A stretch of 64,000 nt of DNA from Rhizomicrobium sp. (GCA_037200385.1 JBBCGL010000001.1:186001-250000), one strand, 5' to 3'. Numbered from the stretch's first letter, positions 16,877-26,232 are shown. The notes: generated by a model not told the origin, from the sequence alone. Numbers and translations are program-made.

Positions 16877-18070
16877 GTCCGGCAGGAACGCCGCGAGCAA
16901 TCCGATCAGCGGCAGGAAGGCGCAGACGTCGTAGACGAAGCCGATGCTGGTCCTGTCCGCCAGCGCGCCCAGCGCCGCGGCGCCCAATCCGCCCATCCCG
17001 AACGAGAGGCCGAAGAACAGCCCCGACACCATGCCGACGCGTCCGGGCAGCAGCTCCTGGCCATAGACCACGATGGCGGGAAAGGCGCTCGACAGCACCA
17101 GCCCCACGCCGACGCTGAACACGCCGGTCCAGAACAGGTTGGCGAAGGGCAGCGCCAGCGCGAAGGGCAGGGCGCCGAGGATCGAGAACCAGATGATGTA
17201 TTTGCGCCCGAAGCGGTCGCCCAGCGCGCCGCCGCCGATCGTCCCCACCGCCACCGCCGCCTGGAACAGGAAGAGGTGGAGCTGTGCGCTCGGCACGCTG
17301 ACATGGAATTTGTGGATCAGGTAGAAGGTGAAATAGCTCCCGATGCTCGCCATGTAGACGAATTTCGAGAAGATCAGCACCACCAGGATCGCCAGCGACG
17401 CCTTCACCCGCGCCGGCGTCAATGCCGCGGTGAGATGCAGATGGCCATGGCTCGGCGCCCGCGCCGTGCGGTTCCGGGCATACCACTGCCCAACCCGCCA
17501 CAGCACGGCGATCGCCAGCACCGCGGCGAGGGAGAACCACGCCACGCCGTCGCGCTGCCCGGGCACGATGGCGAAGGCGGCGAGCAGCGGCCCCAGCGCG
17601 GTGCCGATGCTGCCGCCGACCTGGAACATCGATTGCGCCAGGCCGCGCCGCGGCCCCGCCGCGAGATAGGCGACGCGCGAGCTTTCAGGATGGAAGGTCG
17701 ACGAGCCGATCCCGACCAGCGCCGCGGCGCAGAGCAGCAGGCCATAGCTCGGCGCGACCGCCAGCCCGATCAGCCCGAAGAAGGTGAACACCATCCCCGC
17801 CGGCAGCGCATAGGGTACGGCGCGGCGGTCGGTATAGAGCCCGACCAGCGGCTGCAGCAGCGAGGCGGTGACCTGGAACACCGCGGTGACGAGGCCGATA
17901 TGGGCGAAGTCGAGATCGAAGGTCGCTTTGAGGTTGGGATAGATCGCCTGCAGCAGCGACTGCATCATGTCGTTCAGCGCATGGCAGAAGCCGACGGCGA
18001 ACAGCACGGCAAAGACGGTGGAGTGGACCTGGAGCGGCGGCGCGGGGCGGGAGACGGCGGTATCGGTCAT
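16853..18070 (-). CDS. MFS transporter, fosmidomycin-resistance (Fsr) type
   Basis: A 405-residue, twelve-helix inner-membrane transporter. The N-terminal signature FCHALNDMMQSLLQAIYPNLK and the loop GLYTDRRAVPYALPAGM match the Fsr subfamily of drug exporters. GSSTFHPESSRVAYLA in helix 4 is also typical. The loop RNRTARAPSHGHLHLTAALTP separates the two six-helix halves. The in-frame extension upstream of ATG 18070 crosses a family D repeat and is rejected. The true substrate is unknown. Confidence 0.88.
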   Translation of the reverse strand: MTDTAVSRPAPPLQVHSTVFAVLFAVGFCHALNDMMQSLLQAIYPNLKATFDLDFAHIGLVTAVFQVTASLLQPLVGLYTDRRAVPYALPAGMVFTFFGLIGLAVAPSYGLLLCAAALVGIGSSTFHPESSRVAYLAAGPRRGLAQSMFQVGGSIGTALGPLLAAFAIVPGQRDGVAWFSLAAVLAIAVLWRVGQWYARNRTARAPSHGHLHLTAALTPARVKASLAILVVLIFSKFVYMASIGSYFTFYLIHKFHVSVPSAQLHLFLFQAAVAVGTIGGGALGDRFGRKYIIWFSILGALPFALALPFANLFWTGVFSVGVGLVLSSAFPAIVVYGQELLPGRVGMVSGLFFGLSFGMGGLGAAALGALADRTSIGFVYDVCAFLPLIGLLAAFLPDLRPRERA

Positions 18071-18142
18071 GGCGCCGCGAACTTGGCGGTGTGGGCCGCG
18101 CGGGGCAACCCGCATCGGCGCATGGGAGCTAGGCGCCGCTTT

Positions 18143-18288
18143 TGACCTCCCCCTCGCGGGGAGGTCGAAAATCGCGAAGCGATTTTCGGGTGGGGGATCT
18201 ATCCGGATGGAGCGGCCCCCACCCGACGTGCTCCCCCGGACCAAGTCCGGGGTGCGCGCGTCGACCTCCCCGCAAGGGGGAGGTGAAA
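18143..18288. repeat. Composite family D repeat
   Basis: Begins GACCTCCCCCTCGCGGGG with the CGAAAATCGCGAAGCGATTTTCG hairpin and ends with a second CCTCCCC/GGGGGAGG palindrome. It fills the gap between the MFS gene and a small hypothetical gene. Confidence 0.7.
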
Positions 18289-18294
18289 CGTGCC

Positions 18295-18525
18295 TTACTT
18301 GTCCCGCGCCTTGATCTCGTCCTCGACCATCTCCGCGATCGTATCCTTGCCGTCCGGGCTGTGCAGCCAGGCTTCCGCCTCCTGCATCGACTCGAACTGC
18401 TTGGGCGCGCGCAGCGGCTTGTTGCGGCCCTCGACCGGGATCAGCACCTCGAAGGTTCCAGCGAAGCGCGCATCCTTGGTTTCGGCGGCATAAGGCTTGG
18501 GCAGCTCGTATTTCTTCTTTTTCAT
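18295..18525 (-). CDS. Small hypothetical protein
   Basis: 76 residues, basic N-terminus (MKKKKYELPKPYAAETKD), then RFAGTFEVLIPVEG and a helical, acidic C-terminus (EAEAWLHSPDGKDTIAEMVEDEIK). No signal peptide or membrane segment. The ATG at 18525 is chosen over 18606 because the upstream part overlaps the preceding acetyltransferase gene. The family was not recognised. Confidence 0.6.
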   Translation of the reverse strand: MKKKKYELPKPYAAETKDARFAGTFEVLIPVEGRNKPLRAPKQFESMQEAEAWLHSPDGKDTIAEMVEDEIKARDK

Positions 18526-18566
18526 GGGGCGGCCTTCTGGTTCGGCAATATCGCGGGCGGCTTCTA

Positions 18567-19184
18567 TCAGCGCCCCGTGGAAATGCCAAACCAGCACGTG
18601 TCCCAAGGCGGCGGCAGCTGCTCGATCAGGTGGAACCCGTAGGCCTTGTAGAAGCGGACCGCCCGCGCGTTGCGCGGCCCCACCCCCAGATGCGCGGCCG
18701 TCGCGCCGGCCTGCGCCATCGCCGCCAGCCAGGTGTCGAGCAGCCGCTTACCCATCCCCATGCCCTGCAGGCGCGGCAGGCAGTTGATATGCAGATGCGC
18801 CGGATAGGGCTCGTTGATCCGGCGCGGCGTCCGCGCCGGGTGATGGATCAGATAGGCCATGCGCGCATCGCCATCCGCCGACGCCCCGTCCTCGCCCGGA
18901 TCGGCCAGCCCCGCGCGCAGCGCCGGCCACCAGCCACGCAGCTGGCGCTTCTCGAAGCCATGCGTGTCGCGGGTGCCGACGATATAGCCGCCGATGCCCA
19001 CATCGTCCTCGACGACAAAACAGCTCTCCGGCTCCAGCACGGCATAGGGCGCGGCATAGACCTGCCCGAGCAGTTTCGGATCGCGATACAGCGCGGTCGC
19101 GTCCTGTCCCGCATCGCCGGTCTGAAGGCAGATGCCGTAGAGCGCGTCGAGGTCGGATGGACGATAAGGACGGACGAGAGGCAT
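18567..19184 (-). CDS. GNAT family N-acetyltransferase
   Basis: A 205-residue GNAT enzyme. It begins MPLVRPYRPSDLDALYGICL; the CoA loop is LQGMGMGKRLLDTW (Q/R-x-x-G-x-G/A form), followed by LGVGPRNARAVRFYKAYGF, the late GNAT strand-helix. The segment HLHINCLP before the CoA loop is typical of a subgroup related to O-GlcNAcase-linked and mycothiol-like acetyltransferases. The substrate is unknown. It lies 41 bp upstream of the small hypothetical gene on the same strand. Confidence 0.83.
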   Translation of the reverse strand: MPLVRPYRPSDLDALYGICLQTGDAGQDATALYRDPKLLGQVYAAPYAVLEPESCFVVEDDVGIGGYIVGTRDTHGFEKRQLRGWWPALRAGLADPGEDGASADGDARMAYLIHHPARTPRRINEPYPAHLHINCLPRLQGMGMGKRLLDTWLAAMAQAGATAAHLGVGPRNARAVRFYKAYGFHLIEQLPPPWDTCWFGISTGR

Positions 19185-19735
19185 GTGCGATATCCTACCC
19201 TCTCCCCGAGGGAGGTCGAAGGCCGCGCGGCGGCTCCCAGGAGAGGTCCGGCACCGACGCCGGTCTCCGAATCGACGTCGTTCGCGCTCCCGCGATACCG
19301 CCGCCGCCGAAACCGGCGCATCCCGCGCGCGAGATGCTGCCGCTTTATCCCCGCCTGCGCGCCGCGCCTTATAATGGCGGGATGAGATGCATCCACCCGC
19401 GCACGCCCGCCGCAAAAGCGGCCTTTGATCGCTTCCCCCCGTGCTGCACGATTCGCGCGGCGGCGGTGGCCGCGTCGATTGCCGGGAGGATAAGGGGTCC
19501 CGCCGTCTTCGTTTTCGAAAGGTGGGCGGCGTTCCGTCCGGACGAATCTCTTGCCGAAACGGACGGTCGGAAACCGTGCCCGCTATCCCCCATGATTGTG
19601 CAGCCGCGCCAGACGCTTGTGTGGGATTCGGCGGAATTGAACCGCGATTTTGGAAATACCGAGACCGGATGCCGTCCGCCGCCCATGCTGATGGCAGCGA
19701 CGGCGGAGGCATGCCCAGTCGAAAAAGCACGAAAC
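19185..19735. other. 550-bp stretch without a recognised gene
   Basis: It begins with a partial family D palindrome (CTCTCCCCGAGGGAGGTCG, about 19200). The plus strand has TATAAT at 19370-19375 followed by six bases and an ATG (19381), but the frame that follows runs far into the antisense of the hemerythrin gene and has no family likeness. No tRNA was recognised. Confidence 0.4.
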
Positions 19736-20260
19736 TCAGGCCGGCACCTTCACCTTCTTCTTCGCCGCCTCGAACGCCCGGTTCATCGCGATCCGTTCGT
19801 CGGAGCCGAAATGCTTGCGCACGTCGCGCCACACATTGCTCTCCTCTTCCTCGACATGATGCTCGATCAGTTCCTTGAGCACCTTGGCGCCGGCGGTGAA
19901 TTCCGGCGAACTCGCCGGCTTGATCGTGCCGAGCTTCTTGAGCGCCATATCGGCATGGGCGTGCTCGAAATAGCCCTCATTGCCGTCGACCTTCGCCTCC
20001 TTGTCGCGCTTGGCGATGATCGCGTCATAGACGACCTTCTCCTCGGCGCGGACATGCGGCACCAGCGCCGCCTTGATCTGCTTGAGCAGCTTGGTGCGTT
20101 CCGGTGCCTTCTCGCTGTCGACCAGCTTGCCGAGCAGATCCTTCACCTCGTCATGCTCCTTCTTGAGCTTGTCGAGGATATCCATGTCGTCGGCGTCGGT
20201 GCGGCCGCGCGCATTCCTGGCTTGCTTCTTGTCGGAGGCGAAAACGTCGAGGAGGGCCAT
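19736..20260 (-). CDS. Hemerythrin HHE cation-binding protein
   Basis: A 174-residue, mostly helical cytoplasmic protein. Metal-ligand histidines fit the hemerythrin pattern: KKEHDEVKDLL, LVPHVRAEEKVVYD, HAHADMALKK and LIEHHVEEEESNVW. Such proteins bind a di-iron centre and are linked to oxygen or nitric oxide sensing and stress. The start at 20260 follows AAGGAA and begins MALLDVFASDKK; the frame extends further, but the upstream part contains a GGAAC-N17-CGTT promoter, which supports this start. Confidence 0.87.
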   Translation of the reverse strand: MALLDVFASDKKQARNARGRTDADDMDILDKLKKEHDEVKDLLGKLVDSEKAPERTKLLKQIKAALVPHVRAEEKVVYDAIIAKRDKEAKVDGNEGYFEHAHADMALKKLGTIKPASSPEFTAGAKVLKELIEHHVEEEESNVWRDVRKHFGSDERIAMNRAFEAAKKKVKVPA

Positions 20261-20288
20261 GTGCGTGTTCCTTGTGATACTTGCCCGG

Positions 20289-20314
20289 AACGCAACTGGC
20301 ACGCTTTCGGTTCC
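20289..20314 (-). promoter_or_regulatory. EcfG-type (general stress) promoter of the hemerythrin gene
   Basis: On the minus strand GGAAC (complement of 20310-20314) is followed after 17 bases by CGTT (complement of 20289-20292). This is the known consensus of the alphaproteobacterial stress sigma factor EcfG. It lies about 30 bp upstream of the ATG. Confidence 0.65.
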
Positions 20315-20440
20315 GGATCGGTCCGCCACCGTACGGCCATGCCGATGCTGCGCCGCCGCCGCGGCTGCCGATTCGTCGAAGCCGAGGCCGAACAGGGAGA
20401 GCGCCCGCCGGCGGTGCGCGCGTCGGACGCGAACCGGCCG

Positions 20441-21262
20441 TTATGCCGCGCGTTTCCTGCGCCCGATGCCGAGCTGTTCGCGCCACAGCTTCGCCGGCAC
20501 TTCCTCGACCGCGCCTTCCGCGAGATGGCCGAGATGGAACGGCCCGTACTGGATTCGGATCAGCCGCGCCACCTTGAGTCCGAGCCGCTCCATCAGGCGC
20601 TTCACCTCGCGGTTCTTGCCTTCCTTGAGCTGGACCGTCGCCCAGGAATACATGCCCTTGGAGCGTTCGAGATCCGCGATCACCGGACCGTATTTCACGC
20701 CGTCGATCGTGATGCCGGTCGCCAGCTTGTCGAGGTCGGCCTGCGTCACCTTGCCGAACAGCCGCGCCCGGTAGGCTCGCGTCCAGCCGCTCGCCGGCAG
20801 TTCCAGCCGCCGCGCCATGTCGCCGTCATTGGTCAGCAGCAGCAGCCCTTCCGAATTGAAGTCCAGCCGGCCGACCGAGACCACGCGCGGCAGGTGCCGC
20901 GGCAGGTTGATGAAGACGGTCGGCCGTCCCTGCGGGTCCTTGTGCGTGGTCACCAGGCCGCTCGGCTTGTGGTAGCGCCACAGCCGCGTCTGCTCCTTGG
21001 CGGCGATCGGCTTGCCGTCGACCGTGACGACATTGGCGTCCGTCACGTTGCGTGCCGGCGAGGTCAGCACCTCGCCGTCGACCGCTACCCGGCCTTCCGC
21101 GATCATCTTCTCCGCGTCGCGGCGCGAGGCGACGCCGGCCCGCGCCATCGCCTTGGCGACCCGCTCGCCCTTGGCGGCGCTGCCCCCGGCCTCCACGGCG
21201 AAGCTCTCGACCTTCTCCGCATCGGTCTTGGGCGACCACTTGCCCGTGCTAGTCTTGGCCAA
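20441..21262 (-). CDS. rluB: 23S rRNA pseudouridine synthase, RluB/RsuA family
   Basis: 273 residues. An S4 RNA-binding domain (ERVAKAMARAGVASRRDAEKMI) is followed by the RsuA-type catalytic domain; the catalytic Asp is in SVGRLDFNSEGLLLLTNDG. Later KGMYSWATVQLKEGKNREVKRLM is the usual family motif. The basic C-terminus is short compared with many alphaproteobacterial RluB proteins, which often carry long tails. It is divergent from tadA with only 14 bp between the starts, so the two share a promoter region. RluB rather than RluE/RluF is inferred from the overall layout. Confidence 0.88.
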   Translation of the reverse strand: MAKTSTGKWSPKTDAEKVESFAVEAGGSAAKGERVAKAMARAGVASRRDAEKMIAEGRVAVDGEVLTSPARNVTDANVVTVDGKPIAAKEQTRLWRYHKPSGLVTTHKDPQGRPTVFINLPRHLPRVVSVGRLDFNSEGLLLLTNDGDMARRLELPASGWTRAYRARLFGKVTQADLDKLATGITIDGVKYGPVIADLERSKGMYSWATVQLKEGKNREVKRLMERLGLKVARLIRIQYGPFHLGHLAEGAVEEVPAKLWREQLGIGRRKRAA

Positions 21263-21276
21263 AATCCGGTCCGATC

Positions 21277-21729
21277 ATGAATGACGACGAAGCCATAGCA
21301 CTCGCGCTCGGGGAAGCCCAAGCCGCCGCCGGACGGGGGGAAGTCCCGGTCGGCGCCGTGCTGCTGTCTCCCTCGGGCGAGGTCCTGGCCGCCCAGGGCA
21401 ACCGGATCGTCGAGCGGCGCGATCCCACCGCCCATGCCGAGATGCTCGCTTTGCGCGACGCCGCGGCGCGGCTCGGCAATGAGCGTCTGCTGGGCACCAC
21501 GCTTTATGTCTCGCTGGAGCCCTGCGCGATGTGCGCCGGCGCGATCAGCCTGGCGCGGGTGGCGCGGCTGGTCTTCGCGGCGGAGGATCCGAAGGGCGGC
21601 GCGGTGCTGCATGGTGCCAGATTCTTCGAACAGCCCACCTGCCACCACCGCCCGCTCGTCGCGCGAGCGGGAGACGCCGCGGCGGCCGGCACGGTGCTGA
21701 AGGATTTCTTCCGTACACGGAGGAAATAA
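21277..21729 (+). CDS. tadA: tRNA adenosine(34) deaminase
   Basis: A 150-residue zinc deaminase converting A34 of tRNA-Arg(ACG) to inosine. Zinc ligands and the catalytic Glu are in HAE (H53, E55) and PCAMC (C83, C86). Length is as expected. The fifth helix, LKDFFRTRRK, is intact. The ribosome site is weak, and the start lies 14 bp from that of rluB on the other strand. Confidence 0.94.
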   Translation: MNDDEAIALALGEAQAAAGRGEVPVGAVLLSPSGEVLAAQGNRIVERRDPTAHAEMLALRDAAARLGNERLLGTTLYVSLEPCAMCAGAISLARVARLVFAAEDPKGGAVLHGARFFEQPTCHHRPLVARAGDAAAAGTVLKDFFRTRRK

Positions 21730-21737
21730 GCATACCA

Positions 21738-21778
21738 TGTCATCCCCGGCTATCGCGGCGCTCGGCCGGGGATGACAA
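21738..21778. repeat. Family C repeat, short form
   Basis: TGTCATCCCCGGC ... GCCGGGGATGACA hairpin directly after tadA. It consists of the outer ends of the longer family C elements at 39663, 51957 and 56406. It may also serve as a transcription barrier between convergent genes. Confidence 0.65.
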
Positions 21779-21786
21779 GCGTGGAG

Positions 21787-22866
21787 CTAATTCACATCGC
21801 CGATCTCGATGTCGCTCGACCGCCCGGGCAACCTTACCACCAGCCCGTCATGTCCCACCCGCACCCCATCCGGCCGCACATCGCTCACCCCCTTCAGGAA
21901 GGCCCGCACCGCGATCGCATTGGGCAGGATCGGCAGCATATGGGTGAACAGCAGGAGCCTGGCATGCGCCAGGTTCGCGATCCGCGCGGCGTCCGGCGGC
22001 GCGGTGTGGTAGCCCGGGATGTCGTGCATGATCTTCGCGGGCCGCGGCCGTCCCGCCGCCAGCATCTCGTCATGCATGATCCCGACCAGCTCCGGCGCCA
22101 GTCCTTCATGCACCAGCACGTCGGTGTTCAACGCAGCGCGTGCGAGGTCCTCGTCGTAGATCGTGTCGCCGCTCACCGTGACGCTGCGGCCGACGAAATC
22201 GAAGCGGTAGCCATAGGCCGGATTGGCCGGTTCGTGCTTCACCCGCACCGCCGTCACCTTCAACCCGAGCGCCGCGAACACCGGCGCCGTCGTCGTGCCG
22301 GAAGGAATGACGATCGGCACGGCCGCCAGCAATGCGCCCTCGGGCGGCAGCATCGCCGCGCCGTGATGCTTGGTGCGATAGCCGTCGTCGATGGCATAGG
22401 CCTCGTTGAAGCCCGCCACGACACGCTCGATCCCCGGCGGACCATAGACCTTCAGCGGCGCCTTGCGCCCCGCGACCCAGGTCTGCAGCCTTATCTCGGC
22501 CAGCCCGCCGATATGGTCGGAATGCAGATGGGTGATGAGCACGCCCTCGATCTTGTCCAGCGGCACCTTCCAGAGCTGCAGGTTGCGCGCCGAATCCACG
22601 CCGGCATCGACGAGATACAGATGCGCTCCCGCCGCGATCAGCGTGCTCGGCCCCGCCCGGCTTGCATCGGGCAGCGGCGTGCCGGTGCCGACCAGAAGCA
22701 CCGAAAGCTCGTTCGTCTCCGCCAGCCTGGCGTCGCCGCCGGCCAGCGCGTGGCGCACCGCCTGGCGGAACACCCAGGTATCGACCGCGACGAACCGCAG
22801 CGCCACGACGGCGGCCAGCGCCAGGACGACGATGGCGCTCGCGCCGATCAGAAGGAAACGTCTCAT
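21787..22866 (-). CDS. Membrane-anchored MBL-fold metallohydrolase
   Basis: 359 residues. An N-terminal hydrophobic segment (LLIGASAIVVLALAAVVAL) acts as signal or anchor. The metallo-beta-lactamase fold follows with HLHSDH as the zinc motif, VSGDTIYDEDL for the bridging Asp, and FTHMLP near the end for the last His. The layout resembles ribonuclease Z-like or arylsulfatase-type MBL enzymes, but the membrane anchor suggests an envelope substrate. The start overlaps the stop of the upstream isomerase gene (ATGA). Confidence 0.83.
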   Translation of the reverse strand: MRRFLLIGASAIVVLALAAVVALRFVAVDTWVFRQAVRHALAGGDARLAETNELSVLLVGTGTPLPDASRAGPSTLIAAGAHLYLVDAGVDSARNLQLWKVPLDKIEGVLITHLHSDHIGGLAEIRLQTWVAGRKAPLKVYGPPGIERVVAGFNEAYAIDDGYRTKHHGAAMLPPEGALLAAVPIVIPSGTTTAPVFAALGLKVTAVRVKHEPANPAYGYRFDFVGRSVTVSGDTIYDEDLARAALNTDVLVHEGLAPELVGIMHDEMLAAGRPRPAKIMHDIPGYHTAPPDAARIANLAHARLLLFTHMLPILPNAIAVRAFLKGVSDVRPDGVRVGHDGLVVRLPGRSSDIEIGDVN

Positions 22867-23513
22867 CGCGGCTCCAATCCCTTCTGCTTGAGCCGCCACA
22901 GCAGCACGTCGAGCCGGTCCTGCCCGAAGAACGGCTCGCCCTCGAACGCCATGGTCGGCACGCCCCAATGACCGGCCGCCTGATGCGCCTGCTGGTTGGC
23001 GAGGATCATGCTTTCATATTTGTCCGGATCGGCCGCGATGGCTTTGTCGAGCGCGGCGAGATCGACGCCGGCCCGCGCCGCCGCGTCGGCGAGGTGCGAG
23101 CCCTTGTCCCAGCCGTCGACCGTGCCGGACCAGATCGTGTGGCTGACCTCTTTCAGGAAGGGCAGGCCGCGGCCGATCTCGGCGGCGGCACAGCCCAGCC
23201 GTGTCAGGCGATGGATATAGGGCTGGCCCGGCGTCGCGGCGCGGGTCTGCATGTCGACCACCACCGGGTCGGGCCGCGGCCAGCGATAGGGCAGGCCGAG
23301 CATCTCGGCCAGCCGCACCGTGTCGCGGACCAGATAGCCGATCCACAACGGATTGACCTGTGCGAAGAACGCGCCGGAGCGCACCGCCAGCGGATAGACC
23401 GGCCGGACGCGGACATCGAGGTCGTAGGTCGCCGCCATGTCGCAAAGCCGCGGCGTCGCGAGATAGGAATACGGACTGCGGAACGACCAGAACAGATCGA
23501 TGGACAGCGTCAC
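22863..23513 (-). CDS. DsbA-family 2-hydroxychromene-2-carboxylate isomerase-like protein
   Basis: A 216-residue thioredoxin-fold protein of the DsbA/kappa-GST group. The N-terminal WSFRSPYSYLA contains Ser where DsbA has the CxxC pair, as in HCCA isomerases and GSTK. C-terminal HWGVPTMAFEGEPFFGQDRLD is typical. It may isomerise aromatic ring-cleavage products with glutathione or act on a related substrate. It is the first gene of a two-gene operon with the MBL hydrolase. Confidence 0.83.
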   Translation of the reverse strand: MTLSIDLFWSFRSPYSYLATPRLCDMAATYDLDVRVRPVYPLAVRSGAFFAQVNPLWIGYLVRDTVRLAEMLGLPYRWPRPDPVVVDMQTRAATPGQPYIHRLTRLGCAAAEIGRGLPFLKEVSHTIWSGTVDGWDKGSHLADAAARAGVDLAALDKAIAADPDKYESMILANQQAHQAAGHWGVPTMAFEGEPFFGQDRLDVLLWRLKQKGLEPR

Positions 23514-23668
23514 GCGATAGGCCCTCGTTGACGGCGCCGGGAACCTGCACTACTCATAACCGGAATTCAAGTTCGCATTATTTGTGCGGCTCCGCGACAG
23601 TGCCCAGAAAGCGAAGTATGAGACCCACGACTCCATTCCGCATCTCTTGAGCCGCTGAAAGGCTGACC

Positions 23669-25252
23669 ATGGGCCGCAAGATCCTTTTCATCACCACCGA
23701 TCAGCAGCGTTGGGATTCGCTCGGCTGCACCGGCAACAGATTCGCCCGTACCCCGAACATCGACGCGCTTGCGGCGCAAGGCATCAACTATGGCCGCGCC
23801 TACAACCAGAACACCGTCTGCATGCCGGCGCGGTCCTCGATGCTCACCGGGCAATATGTCCGCACCCATGGCGTCTTCGCCAATGGCGTGCCGCTGCCCG
23901 AGGACGCGCCGAGCTTCGCGCAGTACCTGAAGGACAAGGCCGGCTACAAGACCGCGCTGATCGGCAAGGCGCATTTCGAGCCGGCCTTCGATCCGCAGAT
24001 GAAATTCCTCGAGAACCGCCGCCAGCGCGACAATGATTTCGGCCCCTGGCGCGGCTTCGACTACGCGATCCACGCCATGCATACCGCCAGCTTCGCCGGT
24101 CGCCCCGTCGGCCATTACGGCCGCTGGCTCAGAGCGCAGAGCAGAGAGGTGTTCGACGCCTGGCCGCCGCTGCTCAACGCCACGCCGGGCGGCGACACCG
24201 GTGCGCCGGAAACGTCGAACCACCAGATTCCGCGCGGCTTCTATCACACCGACTGGCTCGCCGGCCTCGCACTCGACTGGCTGGACACGCTCGATGGCGA
24301 CGACGACTGGATGCTGTGGCTGAGCTTCCCCGACCCGCACCACCCTTGGGACCCGCCGGCGGCGGAGAACCACCGCTGCGACTGGCGCGACCTGCCGCTG
24401 CCCGCCGGCCATCCCGGCTCGCCGGACGAAATCCGCAAAGTGCTGGCGCGCAAGCCGGCGCACTGGCTCGAGTATTATGAGGGCCGCTTCATCAACGCCG
24501 AAGGCGGGCCGCAGAATTTCCGCCCGCAGCAGCTCTCCGACGACAACATCCGCGAGATCAACGCCAAGGTCCATGTGATGAACGAGCTGATCGACGACGC
24601 GGTCGGCGCGGTGATGGCCAAGATCGCGGCGCGCGGCTGGAACGACGACACCGACGTGATCTTCACCACTGACCATGGCGAGCTGCAGGGCGATTTCGGC
24701 CTCGTCTACAAAGGCCCGTTCCATACCGATGCGCTGATGCGTCTGCCATTCCTCTGGCGCCCGGCGCCCAACGCCAAGGTGACTCCCGCGAAAGTGGAGC
24801 AGCCGGTCGAGCAGGTCGACATCGCGCCCACCCTCTGCGCCATCGCCGGCATCGACGCGGCGCCCTGGATGCAGGGCAGGGCGCTGCCGACGGCCGAAGA
24901 CGGCTCGCGGCAGCGCGCGATCTGCGAATGGGACAGCCAGTTCCCCGGCTACGGCATGCATTTGCGCTCGATCGTGCGCGACGGCTATTCGCTGACGCGC
25001 TACGAGCCCTCGACCGCAGGCCAGCCCAACGGCCTGGAGACGCATTTCCCCGCCTATGCCGGCTTCGCGACGCATATCCGCTATGACGGCACGGAGGGCG
25101 AGCTCTACGACCTCGAGAACGACCCGCACCAGTTCGAGAATCTGTGGAACGAATCCAAATGGCAGGGCGTGAAGTCCGATTTGATCGCCGACCTCTACGA
25201 CAATCTGCCGGCGGAGCGCACGCCGAAGCTGGAAGTGATGGGCCCGGCGTGA
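23669..25252 (+). CDS. Sulfatase / phosphonate monoester hydrolase family
   Basis: A 527-residue enzyme of the alkaline phosphatase superfamily without signal peptide. CMPARSSMLTG has the C-x-P-x-R signature in which Cys (about C51) becomes formylglycine. The N-terminal metal site is FITTDQQRWDSLG, and the C-terminal one is FTTDHGEL. The late DLENDPHQFENL motif is typical of arylsulfatases and phosphonate monoester hydrolases. A partner formylglycine-generating enzyme is not in the window. AAAGG precedes the ATG. Confidence 0.88.
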   Translation: MGRKILFITTDQQRWDSLGCTGNRFARTPNIDALAAQGINYGRAYNQNTVCMPARSSMLTGQYVRTHGVFANGVPLPEDAPSFAQYLKDKAGYKTALIGKAHFEPAFDPQMKFLENRRQRDNDFGPWRGFDYAIHAMHTASFAGRPVGHYGRWLRAQSREVFDAWPPLLNATPGGDTGAPETSNHQIPRGFYHTDWLAGLALDWLDTLDGDDDWMLWLSFPDPHHPWDPPAAENHRCDWRDLPLPAGHPGSPDEIRKVLARKPAHWLEYYEGRFINAEGGPQNFRPQQLSDDNIREINAKVHVMNELIDDAVGAVMAKIAARGWNDDTDVIFTTDHGELQGDFGLVYKGPFHTDALMRLPFLWRPAPNAKVTPAKVEQPVEQVDIAPTLCAIAGIDAAPWMQGRALPTAEDGSRQRAICEWDSQFPGYGMHLRSIVRDGYSLTRYEPSTAGQPNGLETHFPAYAGFATHIRYDGTEGELYDLENDPHQFENLWNESKWQGVKSDLIADLYDNLPAERTPKLEVMGPA

Positions 25253-25304
25253 TCTGATCGGGTGTCGCAAGATGGAAGACGGTTTTGGATGCGTCATCCC
25301 AATC

Positions 25305-25389
25305 GTCATGGCCGCCCTCGTGGCGGCCACCCATGATCGCGAATGCATCATGGGTGTTCATGGGTCGCCGGCACAGGGCCGGCGGTGAC
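25305..25389. repeat. Family B repeat
   Basis: 85 bp almost identical at its start to the copy at 15537 (GTCATGGCCGCCCTCG...) and in the same orientation. It lies between the sulfatase and the first glutathione transferase gene. Confidence 0.75.
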
Positions 25390-25439
25390 GGGCTTCGATA
25401 GACGTTGATAAAACGCAAACAAGCATTGGGAGAAACACG

Positions 25440-26108
25440 ATGTCCTTGATCCTTTACGGCAGCAACGTTTCGCCCTTCGTGCGCAAGGTGCGCGTCGTGC
25501 TCGCCGAGAAGCAGGTCGCGTACACGCTGGAGCCGGTCAATCCGTTCGTCCCGTCGCCGGACTTCCTCGCGATCAGTCCGCTGAAGCGCATCCCGGTGCT
25601 GCGCGACACCGATGTGGCGGAGCCGAACACGCTGCCGGATTCCTCGATCATCTGCGACTATCTCGAGCACAAATTCCCCGCCCCGCCGCTCTATCCCGCC
25701 GATCCCTTCACGCGCGCCAAGGCCTTGTGGTACGAGGAGTTCGCCGATTCCGCCGTCGCGGTCTGCGTCGGCTCCGGCCTGTTCTTCGAGCGCATCGTCA
25801 AGCGCATGATGCGGGCCCAGACCGACGAAGCGGTCTGCCAGAAGACCCTCACCGAAAAGTTGCCGCCGCTGTTCGATCACCTGGAACGCGAAGTGGGCGA
25901 CAAGCAATTCCTCGCCGGCGGCATGTTCTCCATCGCCGACGTCGCGGTCGGAACCATGATCGTCAACTTCCGGCATGCCGGGGAGACGATCGACGTGGGG
26001 CGCTGGCCGAAGCTCGCGGCCTATGCCGCCCGCATCCATGCCCGACCGTCGTTCAAAATGCTGATCGACGAGGAAACCCCGCTCATCAACCGCTTCCGCG
26101 CCGCCTGA
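25440..26108 (+). CDS. Glutathione S-transferase family protein
   Basis: 222 residues: N-terminal thioredoxin-like domain ([20 protein letters not shown] with a Ser at the glutathione-activating place; [14 protein letters not shown] for the gamma-glutamyl contact) and an all-helical C-terminal domain ([17 protein letters not shown], the GST N-capping motif). GGGAG precedes the ATG. A second, distant GST follows on the same strand after 124 bp. Confidence 0.87.
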   Translation: MSLILYGSNVSPFVRKVRVVLAEKQVAYTLEPVNPFVPSPDFLAISPLKRIPVLRDTDVAEPNTLPDSSIICDYLEHKFPAPPLYPADPFTRAKALWYEEFADSAVAVCVGSGLFFERIVKRMMRAQTDEAVCQKTLTEKLPPLFDHLEREVGDKQFLAGGMFSIADVAVGTMIVNFRHAGETIDVGRWPKLAAYAARIHARPSFKMLIDEETPLINRFRAA

Positions 26109-26232
26109 TGCCGCTTCTCATCGGCCCGGGATGCCCGTCTCGCCAACCCGTCGGGGTCCGTTCCGCTCGCACCTCCGGGCGACGCGGTGGGCCTCGAAGG
26201 ATGACCATGCAAACTCAAGCAAGGAGTGCATC

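Noticed and set aside
19157-21280. A plus-strand open frame of about 707 codons
   Set aside because: It runs antisense through the hemerythrin and rluB genes and has no domain likeness of its own.
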